From Mariprofundus sp. EBB-1 (lineage in GTDB: Bacteria; Pseudomonadota; Zetaproteobacteria; Mariprofundales; Mariprofundaceae), in NCBI RefSeq assembly GCF_003665155.1, contig NZ_RCFQ01000022.1:1-47859 (forward strand): DNA of 47,859 nucleotides, written 5' to 3'. The notes below the pieces were generated by a model. That model was not told the origin of the DNA, did no database searches, and saw nothing but the letters and a program-made list of their open reading frames with translations. The position numbers and the translations under genes were made by a program. This document shows, one piece after another, positions 9,444 through 18,492 of this stretch (its first letter is position 1; every line of letters starts with the position of its first letter).

Positions 9444-10376
9444 TTAAGCTAGCAAGTCGCCAGCTTTTAACTGCGCTCCTCTGAGGAAGTCTGTTGCCGG
9501 CATCGCCTTTTTGCCCTCGGGTTGTAGTTCCTTGATGCGATAGACAGAGCCTTCAGCGCAGGCGATATCCAAACCTTCAATGTTGCTTACTACTGACCCT
9601 ACTGGAGCCTTGTGTTGGCCGGGGAGTGTTTCACCAGCAATCAACTTTAACCATTTACCATTGTATCGGCTGCGTACTCCAGGGCGTGGAGAGAAGCAGC
9701 GTACCAGGCGGTCAATCTCTGCGGCCGGCTTTGACCAGTCGATGATACGTTCTTCATTGGTGATTTTCTTTGCGTAAGTAATGCCTTCGGCCAATTGAGC
9801 TTGTGGTTGCAGGCCAGCCGCGATTTTCGGTAAGGTTTCAATCAGCAGTTGAGCACCCATGGGTGAAAGATTGAACCACAGTTCAGAACCGGTGGTTTGG
9901 CTTGTGATCGGCAGGTTCTGTTGCGCATAAATACCACCGGTATCGAGCCCTTCTTCCATCTGCATGATGCATACACCTGTTTCACCGTCACCAGCCAACA
10001 GCGATCGTTCGATAGGAGCAGCACCACGCCAGCGTGGTAATAACGAAGCATGTACATTGATTGGTGCGATAGATACCGCATGCAACCATTCAACCGGGAG
10101 GATCATGCCAAAAGCGACGACAATCAGCATATCTGCCTGTTTTTCCTGCAGCCATAGCAATGCTTCATCATTATCGCGTAGTTTTTCTGGTGTAATGACA
10201 TCAATGCCGGCATCCAGTGCCGCCTGTTTTACTGCTGAAGGGGTGAGCTTCATACCGCGTCCGGATTTACGATCCGGTTGTGAAACCACGCCAACTACAT
10301 CTATGTTATCGGCTTTTATTAAAGCGGTCAGACAGGGAACAGAAAAGCCGGGGGTGCCGGCAAATACTACGCGCAT
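9444..10376 (-). CDS. fmt: Methionyl-tRNA formyltransferase
   Basis: Formylates initiator Met-tRNA using 10-formyltetrahydrofolate. The 310 residues match the family. The formyltransferase core is clear: N107 and H109 in INVHASLLPRWRGAAPIERS and D145 in MEEGLDTGG, the catalytic Asn-His-Asp set with E. coli-like spacing. The C-terminal tRNA-binding domain follows from about 205. It lies 56 bases downstream of def, the enzyme that later removes the formyl group, a common pairing. Here the pair follows the rnf genes, which is unusual. Confidence 0.97.
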   Translation of the reverse strand: MRVVFAGTPGFSVPCLTALIKADNIDVVGVVSQPDRKSGRGMKLTPSAVKQAALDAGIDVITPEKLRDNDEALLWLQEKQADMLIVVAFGMILPVEWLHAVSIAPINVHASLLPRWRGAAPIERSLLAGDGETGVCIMQMEEGLDTGGIYAQQNLPITSQTTGSELWFNLSPMGAQLLIETLPKIAAGLQPQAQLAEGITYAKKITNEERIIDWSKPAAEIDRLVRCFSPRPGVRSRYNGKWLKLIAGETLPGQHKAPVGSVVSNIEGLDIACAEGSVYRIKELQPEGKKAMPATDFLRGAQLKAGDLLA

Positions 10377-10432
10377 AATATCTCCATGATGTATTGATTA
10401 GACGGGTGGTGTTGCCTCAACATAAGAGCTGT

Positions 10433-10975
10433 TTATTCTTTAAATAGTTTTTTCATTTTTTTGGTGATCATTCTGCGTTTGAGAGGGGAGATGTGATCGA
10501 TGAACAGTTTTCCGATCAGGTGATCGAATTCGTGTTGCAGGGCAACGGCTTGAAAGTCTTCAAAATCTTGTTCGTGTTCCTGGCCATCCATATCAAACCA
10601 GCGCAGACGTACTGCGGAAGGGCGTGTTACATCGGCATAGGTTTCAGGAATCGAGAGGCAGCCCTCTTCCCAGGTGGCTGACTCATCGCTATACCATGTG
10701 AATTCAGGGTTGATCCATACCTTTAGCTCACGGCGCCCACCGTCTTGATCGGCATCGTGACGCACTTCATCACTGCGCCAGAGTGTGTCGGTGACAGCAA
10801 TTTGTAAGGACACACCAATTTGCGGAGCCGCCAGGCCAACGCCCGGTGCGTCGTACATGGTGTCGGCCATGTCTTCGATAATGGTTTTAACCTCGTCAGA
10901 GAGAGGGAACGACACAGGTTTGGCGATCTCACGCAGGCGATCATCCGGGTGAATGAGAATTTTCTGAACAGCCAT
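10433..10975 (-). CDS. def: Peptide deformylase
   Basis: Removes the formyl group from the N-terminal methionine of new proteins; metal enzyme, cytoplasmic. The 180-residue protein shows all three motifs: GVGLAAPQIG at 45-54, EEGCLSIPE with metal ligand C106, and QHEFDHL with ligands H148 and H152 and catalytic E149. An insert between motifs 1 and 2 (DADQDGGRRE) is slightly longer than in E. coli. Its ATG overlaps the stop of the MIF-like gene (TAATG), so translation is coupled to the rnf run. Confidence 0.97.
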   Translation of the reverse strand: MAVQKILIHPDDRLREIAKPVSFPLSDEVKTIIEDMADTMYDAPGVGLAAPQIGVSLQIAVTDTLWRSDEVRHDADQDGGRRELKVWINPEFTWYSDESATWEEGCLSIPETYADVTRPSAVRLRWFDMDGQEHEQDFEDFQAVALQHEFDHLIGKLFIDHISPLKRRMITKKMKKLFKE

Positions 10976-11313
10976 TAAAATGTACCACCATTGAAACCAA
11001 ACATAGCGCGCTCCGGTGCTGCAAACTCAATATAAATACGAGCGCTATCGATTCCTGTTTCTGCTTCAATCATATTGCATAATGTTGCAGATAGATCAGG
11101 TGTTTGTGCAGTGCTCAGGCCTAGGCTTTTAAGTTCTAAAAATGCCAATGGTGCATCAGACCCGGCAAATACCATGGCTTTGTTATCGGAGAGTTCAACC
11201 ATGACATAGGACTCAGGTTTACCTAGTGCATTTGCCACTGCTGCTGAAGCGCGACGTAGGAAAGCAGCTTTATCCGCTACTTTGATGTTGGTGTGTATCA
11301 ATAAACAGGGCAT
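10975..11313 (-). CDS. MIF-like tautomerase family protein
   Basis: The 112-residue protein aligns with the macrophage migration inhibitory factor/phenylpyruvate tautomerase family: Pro directly after the initiator Met (catalytic Pro in the family), the block ALGKPESYVMVEL at about 29-41, and the C-terminal RIYIEFAAPERAMFGFNGGTF. Bacterial and cyanobacterial relatives have this length. The physiological substrate is unknown. It is translationally coupled on both sides: its ATG overlaps the stop of the small membrane protein and its stop overlaps the def start. Confidence 0.9.
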   Translation of the reverse strand: MPCLLIHTNIKVADKAAFLRRASAAVANALGKPESYVMVELSDNKAMVFAGSDAPLAFLELKSLGLSTAQTPDLSATLCNMIEAETGIDSARIYIEFAAPERAMFGFNGGTF

Positions 11314-11555
11314 TAATGAATATCCTTAGCAGGGGGAATGTGATCTTTCGCTGTTTCTTCTGTTGCTGGAGTGGATGCAACAGAAGATTCGGCAGTTTCG
11401 GCTTGTTGTTGGGCATACAGTTCCAAATTGCGTTTGGCCTGCTCTTCGCGCAAAGCATTTTTTTGCACGCGCATGTCTTTGGTAGCATAAAAACCAGCCC
11501 ACCAGAGCAGCACAAACAATATTGCAATCACTGACCAGAATATAAATCCACTCAT
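11313..11555 (-). CDS. Small single-span membrane protein in the rnf operon
   Basis: Eighty residues. Residues about 4-24 form a hydrophobic helix rich in Trp (FIFWSVIAILFVLLWWAGFY), followed by a charged helix with Lys, Arg, Glu and Gln and a Thr/Ala/Glu-rich tail. I do not recognise a family. Its start overlaps the rnfE stop (ATGA) and its stop overlaps the next start (TAATG), so it is a true gene made together with Rnf. Its length and topology fit a small accessory subunit of a membrane complex, but that is inference from position only. Confidence 0.8.
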   Translation of the reverse strand: MSGFIFWSVIAILFVLLWWAGFYATKDMRVQKNALREEQAKRNLELYAQQQAETAESSVASTPATEETAKDHIPPAKDIH

Positions 11556-12229
11556 GAGCTTACCTCCACGGCAGCAATATCGGCGGCCAGTGCTGCCAGT
11601 GCAATATTGGCTGCATGGGCACGTTCATCTGATCGCTGCTGCATGCGTGCATTGAATATATTCACGCCAGCCAGAATGAACCCCAGAGCAATAAAAGCGC
11701 CCGGCGGCAGAATGAACATCAATACATCAGGATAAGATGCGCCAAAGACTGAAAAGCCAAACAGTTCACCCTGACCCAGTAACTCGCGCACGCCACCAAG
11801 TAGCAATAGCGCGAAGGTGAAACCGGTACCGATGGCAAGCGCATCTACCAGGGAATCAATGACTGAATTTTTACTGGCAAAGGCTTCAGCACGGCCAAGG
11901 ATGGCGCAGTTCACTACAATCAATGGAATAAATAGGCCGAGTACCAGGTACATCTCATGCATCCATGCATTCATGGCCATTTCAACTACGGTTACTAAAG
12001 CCGCAATAATGGTGATGTATGCCGGGATGCGTACGTTTTTGGGGATGATGCCACGAACCAGAGAGACCACTAGATTGGATCCGATCAGCACAATAACCGT
12101 AGCTGCACCCATCCAGAAACCGTTCTCAGCTGATGTTGTAACACCAAGCAGGGGGCACATGCCGAGCAGTTGGGCGAACACAGTATTATTATGCCAAAAG
12201 CCATCGGCAAAGATCTCTGATTTATTCAA
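11552..12229 (-). CDS. rnfE: Ion-translocating oxidoreductase complex subunit E
   Basis: Membrane subunit of the Rnf/Rsx complex, which passes electrons between reduced ferredoxin and NAD+ coupled to ion movement. The 225 residues contain several hydrophobic helices and the family sequences NTVFAQLLGMCPLLGVTTSAENG near the start and NCAILGRAEAFASKNSV in the middle. The start is TTG at 12229, within the end of rnfG, with GGAGG six bases upstream; no ATG is suitably placed. The C-terminal tail is longer and Ala-rich. Sixth rnf gene in order A-B-C-D-G-E. Confidence 0.95.
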   Translation of the reverse strand: MNKSEIFADGFWHNNTVFAQLLGMCPLLGVTTSAENGFWMGAATVIVLIGSNLVVSLVRGIIPKNVRIPAYITIIAALVTVVEMAMNAWMHEMYLVLGLFIPLIVVNCAILGRAEAFASKNSVIDSLVDALAIGTGFTFALLLLGGVRELLGQGELFGFSVFGASYPDVLMFILPPGAFIALGFILAGVNIFNARMQQRSDERAHAANIALAALAADIAAVEVSS

Positions 12230-12852
12230 TGCAAGCCTCCTTTTGTGGTGTTGTTGGCCGGTATTTGCGCAAGCATCACACGCTCAAGAATAAGGTCATG
12301 ATGTACGTGGAAAAACTCCAAAGCACCTTTAACAGCTTTTACTACTGCTCTTGGCGTAATGGTAGCGCCGGTAAATTGATCGAAATCACCACCGTCCTTT
12401 TTTACTTTCCATATTCTGCTGTCGAGTCCATGACCGGTAAAGCTATCTAGCCAGTGGTTGTTTTTGACGATACCGTCACCAAGTCCGGGTGTTTCACGGT
12501 GATAGATAATGCGAATGGCTTGCACCGAAGCATCAGGGCGCAAACCGACCAGAATGCGAATAGAGCCAGAATAACCATCCGGTGCGGTCACTTCCCAAGC
12601 CAAACCAGTGAGTTGACCATTCGCCTTTTTGGCTGGATAGATGGTGGTATCGTTGACGGTAACTTTTTCCGTTTGAGGATCGTTAGCATGCAGAGGCAGT
12701 ACCTGCTGTAGAGCGTTGTGTAGTGCTGCTTTTTGTGCGTTGGCGATAGGTTCACGGGTGAACATATTGGTGAGCCCGGTAACTGCAGCAGCAATCACTG
12801 CCACCACAAACAGGGCGATAACCATACGGATCTGGTCTCTGTCGATTTTCAT
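12226..12852 (-). CDS. rnfG: Ion-translocating oxidoreductase complex subunit G
   Basis: FMN-binding periplasmic-facing subunit of Rnf, anchored by one N-terminal helix (residues about 9-27). The FMN attachment motif for ApbE-type flavinylation is visible as D-F-D-Q-F-TGAT at 156-164, continuing ITPRAVV, so the phosphoester-bound FMN would sit on T164. The 208-residue length is normal. Its ATG overlaps the rnfD stop (TGATG). No apbE gene is in the window, so flavin transferase must be elsewhere. Confidence 0.95.
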   Translation of the reverse strand: MKIDRDQIRMVIALFVVAVIAAAVTGLTNMFTREPIANAQKAALHNALQQVLPLHANDPQTEKVTVNDTTIYPAKKANGQLTGLAWEVTAPDGYSGSIRILVGLRPDASVQAIRIIYHRETPGLGDGIVKNNHWLDSFTGHGLDSRIWKVKKDGGDFDQFTGATITPRAVVKAVKGALEFFHVHHDLILERVMLAQIPANNTTKGGLH

Positions 12853-13946
12853 CAGCTTTTACCCATGTCCTGATCATCCACATGATGGCCATAGACGCGA
12901 GGCCGGAAATAGTGGTCAATCAATGGAACCGCGCAGTTCATCAATAAAACAGAGAACATGGCCCCTTCCGGATAACCACCGAAACTACGAATGCTCCACG
13001 TTATCACACCACATCCGACACCGAATACAATTTGTCCGACAGGGGTGACCGGAGATGAAACCGGGTCGGTAGCCATGAAAAAGGCACACAGGATCAGACC
13101 ACCGGCAAACAGATGGAACATCGGCGTGGCAAACTGATCAGGAGCGACCTGATTAAAGATTGCAGCCAGCAATAGCACCGTGCCGATATATGCAAACGGG
13201 ATATGCCAGGTGATGGAGTGGCGTGCCAACAGAAAGATACCACCAATGAACAGTGCCAGGGCACTGGTCTCACCAATACTGCCAGCTTCAAAACCAAGGA
13301 AGGCGTCGAGATAGCTGTAATCATAGGCTTTCAGGGCATCAGCGATAGGTACACCGAGTGTGGCTTCGGTTTTAATGTGCCCTAATGGCGAGGCCATGGT
13401 GATAGCATCAAGCGAGAGGTGGCTGCTGCTCAGCAATGCATTGGTACCATGGAAAAAGATTGTCGCACAGGTAGAGAAGTCAAATAGATTCAGGGTGGGG
13501 TCTGCAGATGACATCGGCATGATCCAGGTGGTCATGCTTAAGGGGAAAGAGATCAGCAGAATCACGCGTGCAGAAAGTGCCGGATTAAAGATATTGTGGC
13601 CCAGTCCACCATAAACCTGTTTACCGAGTACAATGGCAAATACACTGCCCAACACAGCCATCCACCATGGTGTAGTGGCAGGTAAGGTGAGTGCCAGAAA
13701 CAGACCGGTCAGGGCGGCCGAATTATCCAGCAGTGTAGAGAGTGGACGTTTCATCATTTTCAGACAAACGGCTTCAGTCAGCAGCGCACTGAGCATGCAG
13801 CTAACGATTAACAGGAAGGCCAGCCAGCCGAACAGATAGATACTGACGGCAGCAGCAGGCAACAGTGCCAGCACAACGGTGAACATCATCATGCGAATGG
13901 AATCGCCACCATGGGCGTGTGGGGAACTGAGCATAATCAGAGACAT
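12852..13946 (-). CDS. rnfD: Ion-translocating oxidoreductase complex subunit D
   Basis: Integral membrane subunit of Rnf with about ten hydrophobic helices in 364 residues. Family sequences include KQVYGGLGHNIFNPALSARV at about 109-128 and FMATDPVSSPVTPVGQIVFG near 290. The flavinylation region reads LDAITMASPLGHIK, so the residue at the usual covalent FMN Thr position (pattern DGxTGAT) is Ser (S186), and Met replaces Gly. Whether FMN is still attached is unknown. TAATG overlap with rnfC and TGATG overlap with rnfG show tight coupling. Confidence 0.95.
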   Translation of the reverse strand: MSLIMLSSPHAHGGDSIRMMMFTVVLALLPAAAVSIYLFGWLAFLLIVSCMLSALLTEAVCLKMMKRPLSTLLDNSAALTGLFLALTLPATTPWWMAVLGSVFAIVLGKQVYGGLGHNIFNPALSARVILLISFPLSMTTWIMPMSSADPTLNLFDFSTCATIFFHGTNALLSSSHLSLDAITMASPLGHIKTEATLGVPIADALKAYDYSYLDAFLGFEAGSIGETSALALFIGGIFLLARHSITWHIPFAYIGTVLLLAAIFNQVAPDQFATPMFHLFAGGLILCAFFMATDPVSSPVTPVGQIVFGVGCGVITWSIRSFGGYPEGAMFSVLLMNCAVPLIDHYFRPRVYGHHVDDQDMGKS

Positions 13947-15532
13947 TAGCTCTTCTCCTCGGGGATTGGTTTGGTATCCGGGCGTGTAGTGGAAGCAGTA
14001 TCTGTGGAGGCGACTGCTTCGGTCGTTGGTTCAGCGGCCGGTTTTGGTGCATGGGTTTTGCGTACGCGTGAACGGCGGGCTGCTTTTTCGGCATTTTCCC
14101 GTTCGATGCGCGTATCGCGACCTTCGGAACGCTGCCGCGATGCTTCTGCAAAGACCTGTTCACGCCGCGCCAGCGAAATCTGCCCTTTGCCATAACGGAA
14201 ATAGTGCACCAGCGGAATGTTTGATGGGCAGACATACGAGCAGGCTCCGCATTCGATACAATCAAACAGTTGATAATCTTCAGCTTTTTCAAGTTGATCA
14301 CTGCGGCATAAATCAGCCAGTAGATTGGGTACCAGTGAGGCCGGGCATGCTTCACTGCAGTGGCCACAGCGAATGCATGGATTTTCAACCGTGTGGGCGG
14401 CATTGATGGCTTGCTGGCTTAAAGCCAGAATACCACTGGTGGATTTGACCACAGGAATATCCGGGTGGCGCAGGCGTTCGCCCATCATCGGGCCACCATG
14501 CACTACCTGAATATTACTGAAATCTTCCAGCCCCTGACGTGCAAATAGCGAACGGATGGGGGTGCCGATCCGGGCATTCAGGTTTGCTGGTCTGGGTAGC
14601 GCATCACCACTAATGGTAACAATACGCTCTGTTAGCGTTTGACCCAGTATCACCGCATCACGTAAGGCTTTGGTGGTGCCTACATTCTGGCACAATACGC
14701 CAATATGCATGGGTAGTTTTCCAGCCGGTACTTCACGTCCAGTAAGGGTGTAGATCAACTGTTTTTCGCTGCCTTGCGGGTAGCGTGTTGGTAGCACCTC
14801 TATGTGCACACCATCCATGCCATCTTTATTGGTCAGGGCTTCCTGCATCGCTTCGGCCGCATCGGTTTTATTATCTTCAATGGCAATAATGCCGGCGCTA
14901 CTGCCGACCATGTGCATGATGATTGCCATACCATCAAGAATCTCTGAGGCCTGTTCTACCATCAGACGATGATCAGTGGTCAGATAGGGTTCGCATTCGA
15001 TGCCGTTAAGGATCACTGTTTCAATGGGGAAGCGCCTGTCCTGCACGAGCTTGATAAAGGTGGGAAAGACCGCGCCGCCCAATCCAGCCAGTCCACACAT
15101 GCGGGCGCGTTCACGTAAGATCGTCGGATCAACATTGCGCCAGTCTGTGATCGGCTCAAGCGATTCATCGCGCCTGTCATCACCATCTGCTTCAATAAAA
15201 ATGGATGGCATACCCATGCCGGATGGATGGGCAATGGCGTGTTCTTCAATTTTGACAATACGACCAGAGGTCGAGGCGTGCACCGGCACAGAGAGATAGC
15301 CTTCTGATTTGGCTATCTTTTGACCACGCAACACCTTGTCACCAATCTTCACCATAGATGTGCAGGGCACGCCAATATGCTGTTTCATGGGTAAAATAAG
15401 CACAGGCGAAATGCCGGCATCTTCAATAGGGGCGGCTGCCGACAACTTATGCATGTCCGGATGAATGCCACCGGGAAATGTGTGTGCCATCAGTCCTAAT
15501 TTCTGGGCTAGTGTTCTAAGCATGGCCGGCAT
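13946..15532 (-). CDS. rnfC: Electron transport complex subunit C
   Basis: Peripheral NADH/ferredoxin-side subunit of Rnf. I chose the ATG at 15532 (MPAMLRTLAQ, 528 residues) because AAAGGCGG lies just upstream and the overlap with rnfB is then 17 bases; the frame is open to 15601. It has the N-terminal HPDMHK motif, the nucleotide-binding GLAGLGGAVFPTF region near 143, and two [4Fe-4S] clusters (C386, C389, C392, C396; C425, C428, C431, C435). The C-terminal tail after residue 460 is charged and Ala/Thr/Pro-rich and lacks the long repeats of enterobacterial RsxC. Confidence 0.95.
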   Translation of the reverse strand: MPAMLRTLAQKLGLMAHTFPGGIHPDMHKLSAAAPIEDAGISPVLILPMKQHIGVPCTSMVKIGDKVLRGQKIAKSEGYLSVPVHASTSGRIVKIEEHAIAHPSGMGMPSIFIEADGDDRRDESLEPITDWRNVDPTILRERARMCGLAGLGGAVFPTFIKLVQDRRFPIETVILNGIECEPYLTTDHRLMVEQASEILDGMAIIMHMVGSSAGIIAIEDNKTDAAEAMQEALTNKDGMDGVHIEVLPTRYPQGSEKQLIYTLTGREVPAGKLPMHIGVLCQNVGTTKALRDAVILGQTLTERIVTISGDALPRPANLNARIGTPIRSLFARQGLEDFSNIQVVHGGPMMGERLRHPDIPVVKSTSGILALSQQAINAAHTVENPCIRCGHCSEACPASLVPNLLADLCRSDQLEKAEDYQLFDCIECGACSYVCPSNIPLVHYFRYGKGQISLARREQVFAEASRQRSEGRDTRIERENAEKAARRSRVRKTHAPKPAAEPTTEAVASTDTASTTRPDTKPIPEEKS

Positions 15533-16115
15533 GTTGTTCCCGCCTTTCGTGACCCAGTTGCGAACGTTTGGTGTCTGGCAATGGCCAGGCCCAATGTTCA
15601 ATGAGTTCAGGTTTTACCAGCATATCGATGCAATCTACCGGGCACGGTTCCACACAAAGTGTGCAGCCAGTGCAGTGATCCGCGATAATAGTATGGTATT
15701 GTTTGGGTGCACCGATAATGGCATCTACAGGGCAGGCTTTGATGCATAGCGTGCAACCGATGCATTCATCTTCACGCACAAATGCGAGCATTGGTGCGCT
15801 GGCTTCTTGTTCCAGTTCCTTGGGTTCTACACCCATCAGATCGGCAATCTGCAGCATGGTGCGCTCACCACCTGGCACGCAGTGGTTCACTTCTGCCTCT
15901 CCACTGGCTACAGCCGTAGCATACGGTTTACAGCCCGGATATCCGCACTGACCACACTGGGTTTGTGGCAGCAGGGCATCGACATTGTCGATCATCGGGT
16001 CGCCTTCAATATGAAATATTTTTTGCGCAATAGCCAGCACAATACCTGCACAAAATGCAAAAGCGCCGAGGCTGGCCAGGGCGTAAATCAGGCCGTTCAT
16101 GGATTCCATTAGCAT
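15516..16115 (-). CDS. rnfB: Electron transport complex subunit B (polyferredoxin)
   Basis: Iron-sulfur subunit of Rnf that takes electrons from ferredoxin. 199 residues: N-terminal membrane helix (about 8-30), then the 4Fe-S motif CGQCGYPGC with C54, C57, C62 and C79, then two ferredoxin-type clusters (C118, C121, C124, C128 and C148, C151, C154, C158). Start codons at 16115, 16109 and 16100 are all in frame; the first is reported, but the third would still keep the membrane helix. It begins 6 bases after rnfA and overlaps rnfC. Confidence 0.96.
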   Translation of the reverse strand: MLMESMNGLIYALASLGAFAFCAGIVLAIAQKIFHIEGDPMIDNVDALLPQTQCGQCGYPGCKPYATAVASGEAEVNHCVPGGERTMLQIADLMGVEPKELEQEASAPMLAFVREDECIGCTLCIKACPVDAIIGAPKQYHTIIADHCTGCTLCVEPCPVDCIDMLVKPELIEHWAWPLPDTKRSQLGHERREQHAGHA

Positions 16116-16121
16116 CGGTTG

Positions 16122-16703
16122 TTAAACTTTGACTAGGCCGGAGAAGCCCATAAATGCCAGACTCATCATACCCGCAGTGATCAAGGCTAACGGTGAGCCC
16201 TTAAATGCAGTCGGTACAGGAGAGACATCAATACGTTCACGAATACCGGCAAACAGAATCAGTACCAAGGCAAAACCAATGGCTGCACCGCCACCGTAGA
16301 GTGCTGAGGTTAAAAAGGTCTGTTTCTGTTGTACATTGAGAATCGCTACACCGAGCACGGCACAGTTGGTGGTGATCAACGGTAAGAATATGCCTAATGC
16401 CTGATATAGAACCGGGCTGGTTTTATGAATCATCATTTCAATGAGCTGCACCAGCGATGCAATAATAAGGATAAAGAAAATAGTTTGTAGATACTGTAAA
16501 TCCAGCGGAATCAGTACATATTGTTGCACCAGCCACGATGCAGTTGAGGCCAAAGTCATCACAAACATGACGGCGAAGGACATGCCAATAGCGGTTTCCA
16601 CTTTGCTGGAAGTACCTAAAAATGGACAAATTCCAAGGAATTTAGTCAATACATAGTTGTTCACCAGCACCGCGGAAAGCAAAATTAAAGCGAATTCAGT
16701 CAT
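16122..16703 (-). CDS. rnfA: Ion-translocating oxidoreductase complex subunit A
   Basis: Integral membrane subunit of Rnf, 193 residues, about six helices. Diagnostic family sequences are [20 protein letters not shown] at 15-34 and [15 protein letters not shown] near 111-125. First of the rnf genes. The 65 bases upstream separate it from the DUF547 gene on the same strand and include a possible -10 box (TATACT on the minus strand near 16710), so it may have its own promoter. No rnfH is seen. Confidence 0.97.
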   Translation of the reverse strand: MTEFALILLSAVLVNNYVLTKFLGICPFLGTSSKVETAIGMSFAVMFVMTLASTASWLVQQYVLIPLDLQYLQTIFFILIIASLVQLIEMMIHKTSPVLYQALGIFLPLITTNCAVLGVAILNVQQKQTFLTSALYGGGAAIGFALVLILFAGIRERIDVSPVPTAFKGSPLALITAGMMSLAFMGFSGLVKV

Positions 16704-16768
16704 GGTGCGGGAGTATAGGGCGCTCTCTTATCATCGTACACTGCTGAAAACCCACACTTTTTTGTTTG

Positions 16769-17536
16769 TTAGAGAGTTTTCACTGATGATTGTCCATTTA
16801 GTGCCCAGTTGTAATCCAGATATGAGCCAGCTTTTGAATCAGACGCAATATCTTCACGGTATGTTCGTATAAAAGAAATCACACCACCGCGCGTTTTGAA
16901 GTCACCTTCAAACCAGTCAAATATTTTTGATGTATGTATGCTGTTGCCTTGTACGCGAACACCCTTGTCGGGATGATTGATAAATGCTTGTGCTTGTTGA
17001 TCAAGTTGATTGTTTAAGTCAGCGGCCGTGTAGGCTGAGTTTTTCAGATCGGGACAGCTCACAGAAGCGCAGACAATGGCAAAGTGAATGCGTGGCTCTC
17101 CCATGGGACGCAAAATCTGATGTTCAATTTGATACAGAGTACGCATCTTTCCTGCCACTATGGCAGCGGGTTTTTTCCACACGGGTGAGAATAGTCCGCC
17201 GGCATCACGAATCGAATCCAGCGGCCAATGATCGAGCACGACTTGGATTGCCAGAATATTGTAGGCATTGATCCAGAAGGCGAGTTTTTCTTTGTCTGAG
17301 ACGAGCAATGTCACATCAAATGTTGCCAGCTGATTTAACACCTTTGGCCAGCGTGGATCACGGGCCATGTTTTGATAATCGACAAGATTTAATGCGATGT
17401 TCTGTTTGTTGCCCGGGCCAACATGCGCCTGTAACAGTTGTGTGTAAGTTGACCAGTCAGGCTCAGCGGCAAGCGCTTGAGTCGGTAGTAGAAGGAAAAT
17501 TCCAATGCATAGTTTGAGTAGGGTATGTTTTATCAT
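16769..17536 (-). CDS. Exported DUF547 protein
   Basis: The 255-residue protein starts with a clear Sec signal peptide (KLCIGIFLLLPTQALAAEPDW, cleavage probably after Ala-Leu-Ala). The mature part matches the DUF547 family: KLAFWINAYNILAIQ, an HFAIVCASVSCPDLKNSAY block and a late DYNWALN motif. The conserved Cys, His and Asn in these blocks are family hallmarks; the function of DUF547 is not established. It lies 65 bases upstream of rnfA on the same strand and could share a transcript with it. Confidence 0.9.
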   Translation of the reverse strand: MIKHTLLKLCIGIFLLLPTQALAAEPDWSTYTQLLQAHVGPGNKQNIALNLVDYQNMARDPRWPKVLNQLATFDVTLLVSDKEKLAFWINAYNILAIQVVLDHWPLDSIRDAGGLFSPVWKKPAAIVAGKMRTLYQIEHQILRPMGEPRIHFAIVCASVSCPDLKNSAYTAADLNNQLDQQAQAFINHPDKGVRVQGNSIHTSKIFDWFEGDFKTRGGVISFIRTYREDIASDSKAGSYLDYNWALNGQSSVKTL

Positions 17537-17695
17537 GAGCTAGCAGTCGAAGTATCGTGCGGAAGCTTACAATTTAATGGCCATTGTAAAATAAACGCCG
17601 GATTGACAGGCATGCAATGAAACAAAAACAGCCGCAGAGCCAGGGTTGGATTTTATATGAACTGTCCCTAAGATGCCGCAGGTCGGAGGGACAAT

Positions 17696-18421
17696 ATGTC
17701 TAAAGCATTTAAAGATCGTATTATTATGGTGACAGGTGCATCTGATGGCATTGGTTCCCATGTTGCCGCAGCCCTTGGGGCCGCCGGAGCATCTGTTATC
17801 GCTACTGGCCGCAATGAAGATGGTTTGCAGGAAACACTTGAACGTATTGAAGAGCTTGGTGGTCGCTGCCTCTGTGTTCCCTTTGATCTGACCGATTTCG
17901 AAAGCTATGGTAAATTGTTCCTGAGTTTGAAAGATCAGATTCCGCATCTTGATGGTCTGGTGCATTGTGCAGCATCGATTGATCGCTGTACTCCGATGCA
18001 ATATATCAAAACTGAAGCTTTCAGGGAGTCGCTTGATATCAACCTGACGGCTCCGAACATGCTCACTCAGATGATGTTGCCATTGTTAAAGAGAGCCGAA
18101 TCCGCCTCTGTTATTTTCACCAGCTGCGATATGGTTGACGAAGATCAGACCAACTGGCATGCCTACGGTATGGCGAAGCGGGCTTTGGCCTATGCCGCCG
18201 CCATGTGGCAAAGTGAACATGAGGATAAACCGTATCGTTTCAATACATTGAACCCGGGTAAGGTGCGCACCGCCTTATTCAAACGTACTTATGGTGGTAT
18301 GCACCCTAAAGAGGTGCCCGCTCCGGGTAGCGTTGTGCCTGCATATCTTTACCTGCTATCAGATGCGTCAAAAGAGCTGCGTGGTCAGAGCTTGCACGCG
18401 CGTGATCTGATCAAAAAATAG
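17696..18421 (+). CDS. Short-chain dehydrogenase/reductase (YciK-like)
   Basis: A classical SDR of 241 residues: cofactor motif TGASDGIG at 13-20, structural N116 in DINLTAPN, catalytic S143 in FTSCD, Y157 and K161 in YGMAK. The order and the C-terminal PGKVRTALF segment resemble YciK-like SDRs. The nicotinamide cofactor is not obvious; R39 after the second strand (ATGRN) would fit NADP(H). Substrate unknown. A strong ribosome site, GGAGGG, precedes the ATG. It is divergent from the DUF547 gene and convergent with the HDOD gene. Confidence 0.92.
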   Translation: MSKAFKDRIIMVTGASDGIGSHVAAALGAAGASVIATGRNEDGLQETLERIEELGGRCLCVPFDLTDFESYGKLFLSLKDQIPHLDGLVHCAASIDRCTPMQYIKTEAFRESLDINLTAPNMLTQMMLPLLKRAESASVIFTSCDMVDEDQTNWHAYGMAKRALAYAAAMWQSEHEDKPYRFNTLNPGKVRTALFKRTYGGMHPKEVPAPGSVVPAYLYLLSDASKELRGQSLHARDLIKK

Positions 18422-18492
18422 ATTATCTGGATTATTGTTTGCCTGCATTCATATGATTTTAGTACCCTGTCGGATAAACAGGAATCGAAGTA

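Noticed and set aside
11817-12293. 158-residue plus-strand frame over rnfE
   Set aside because: Antisense to rnfE; no recognisable motif or ribosome site.
13801-14403. 200-residue minus-strand frame overlapping rnfC and rnfD
   Set aside because: It is a shadow in another frame of two well-identified Rnf genes and has low-complexity basic composition.
17567-18001. 144-residue minus-strand frame
   Set aside because: Antisense to the SDR gene, which has clear motifs and a strong ribosome site.
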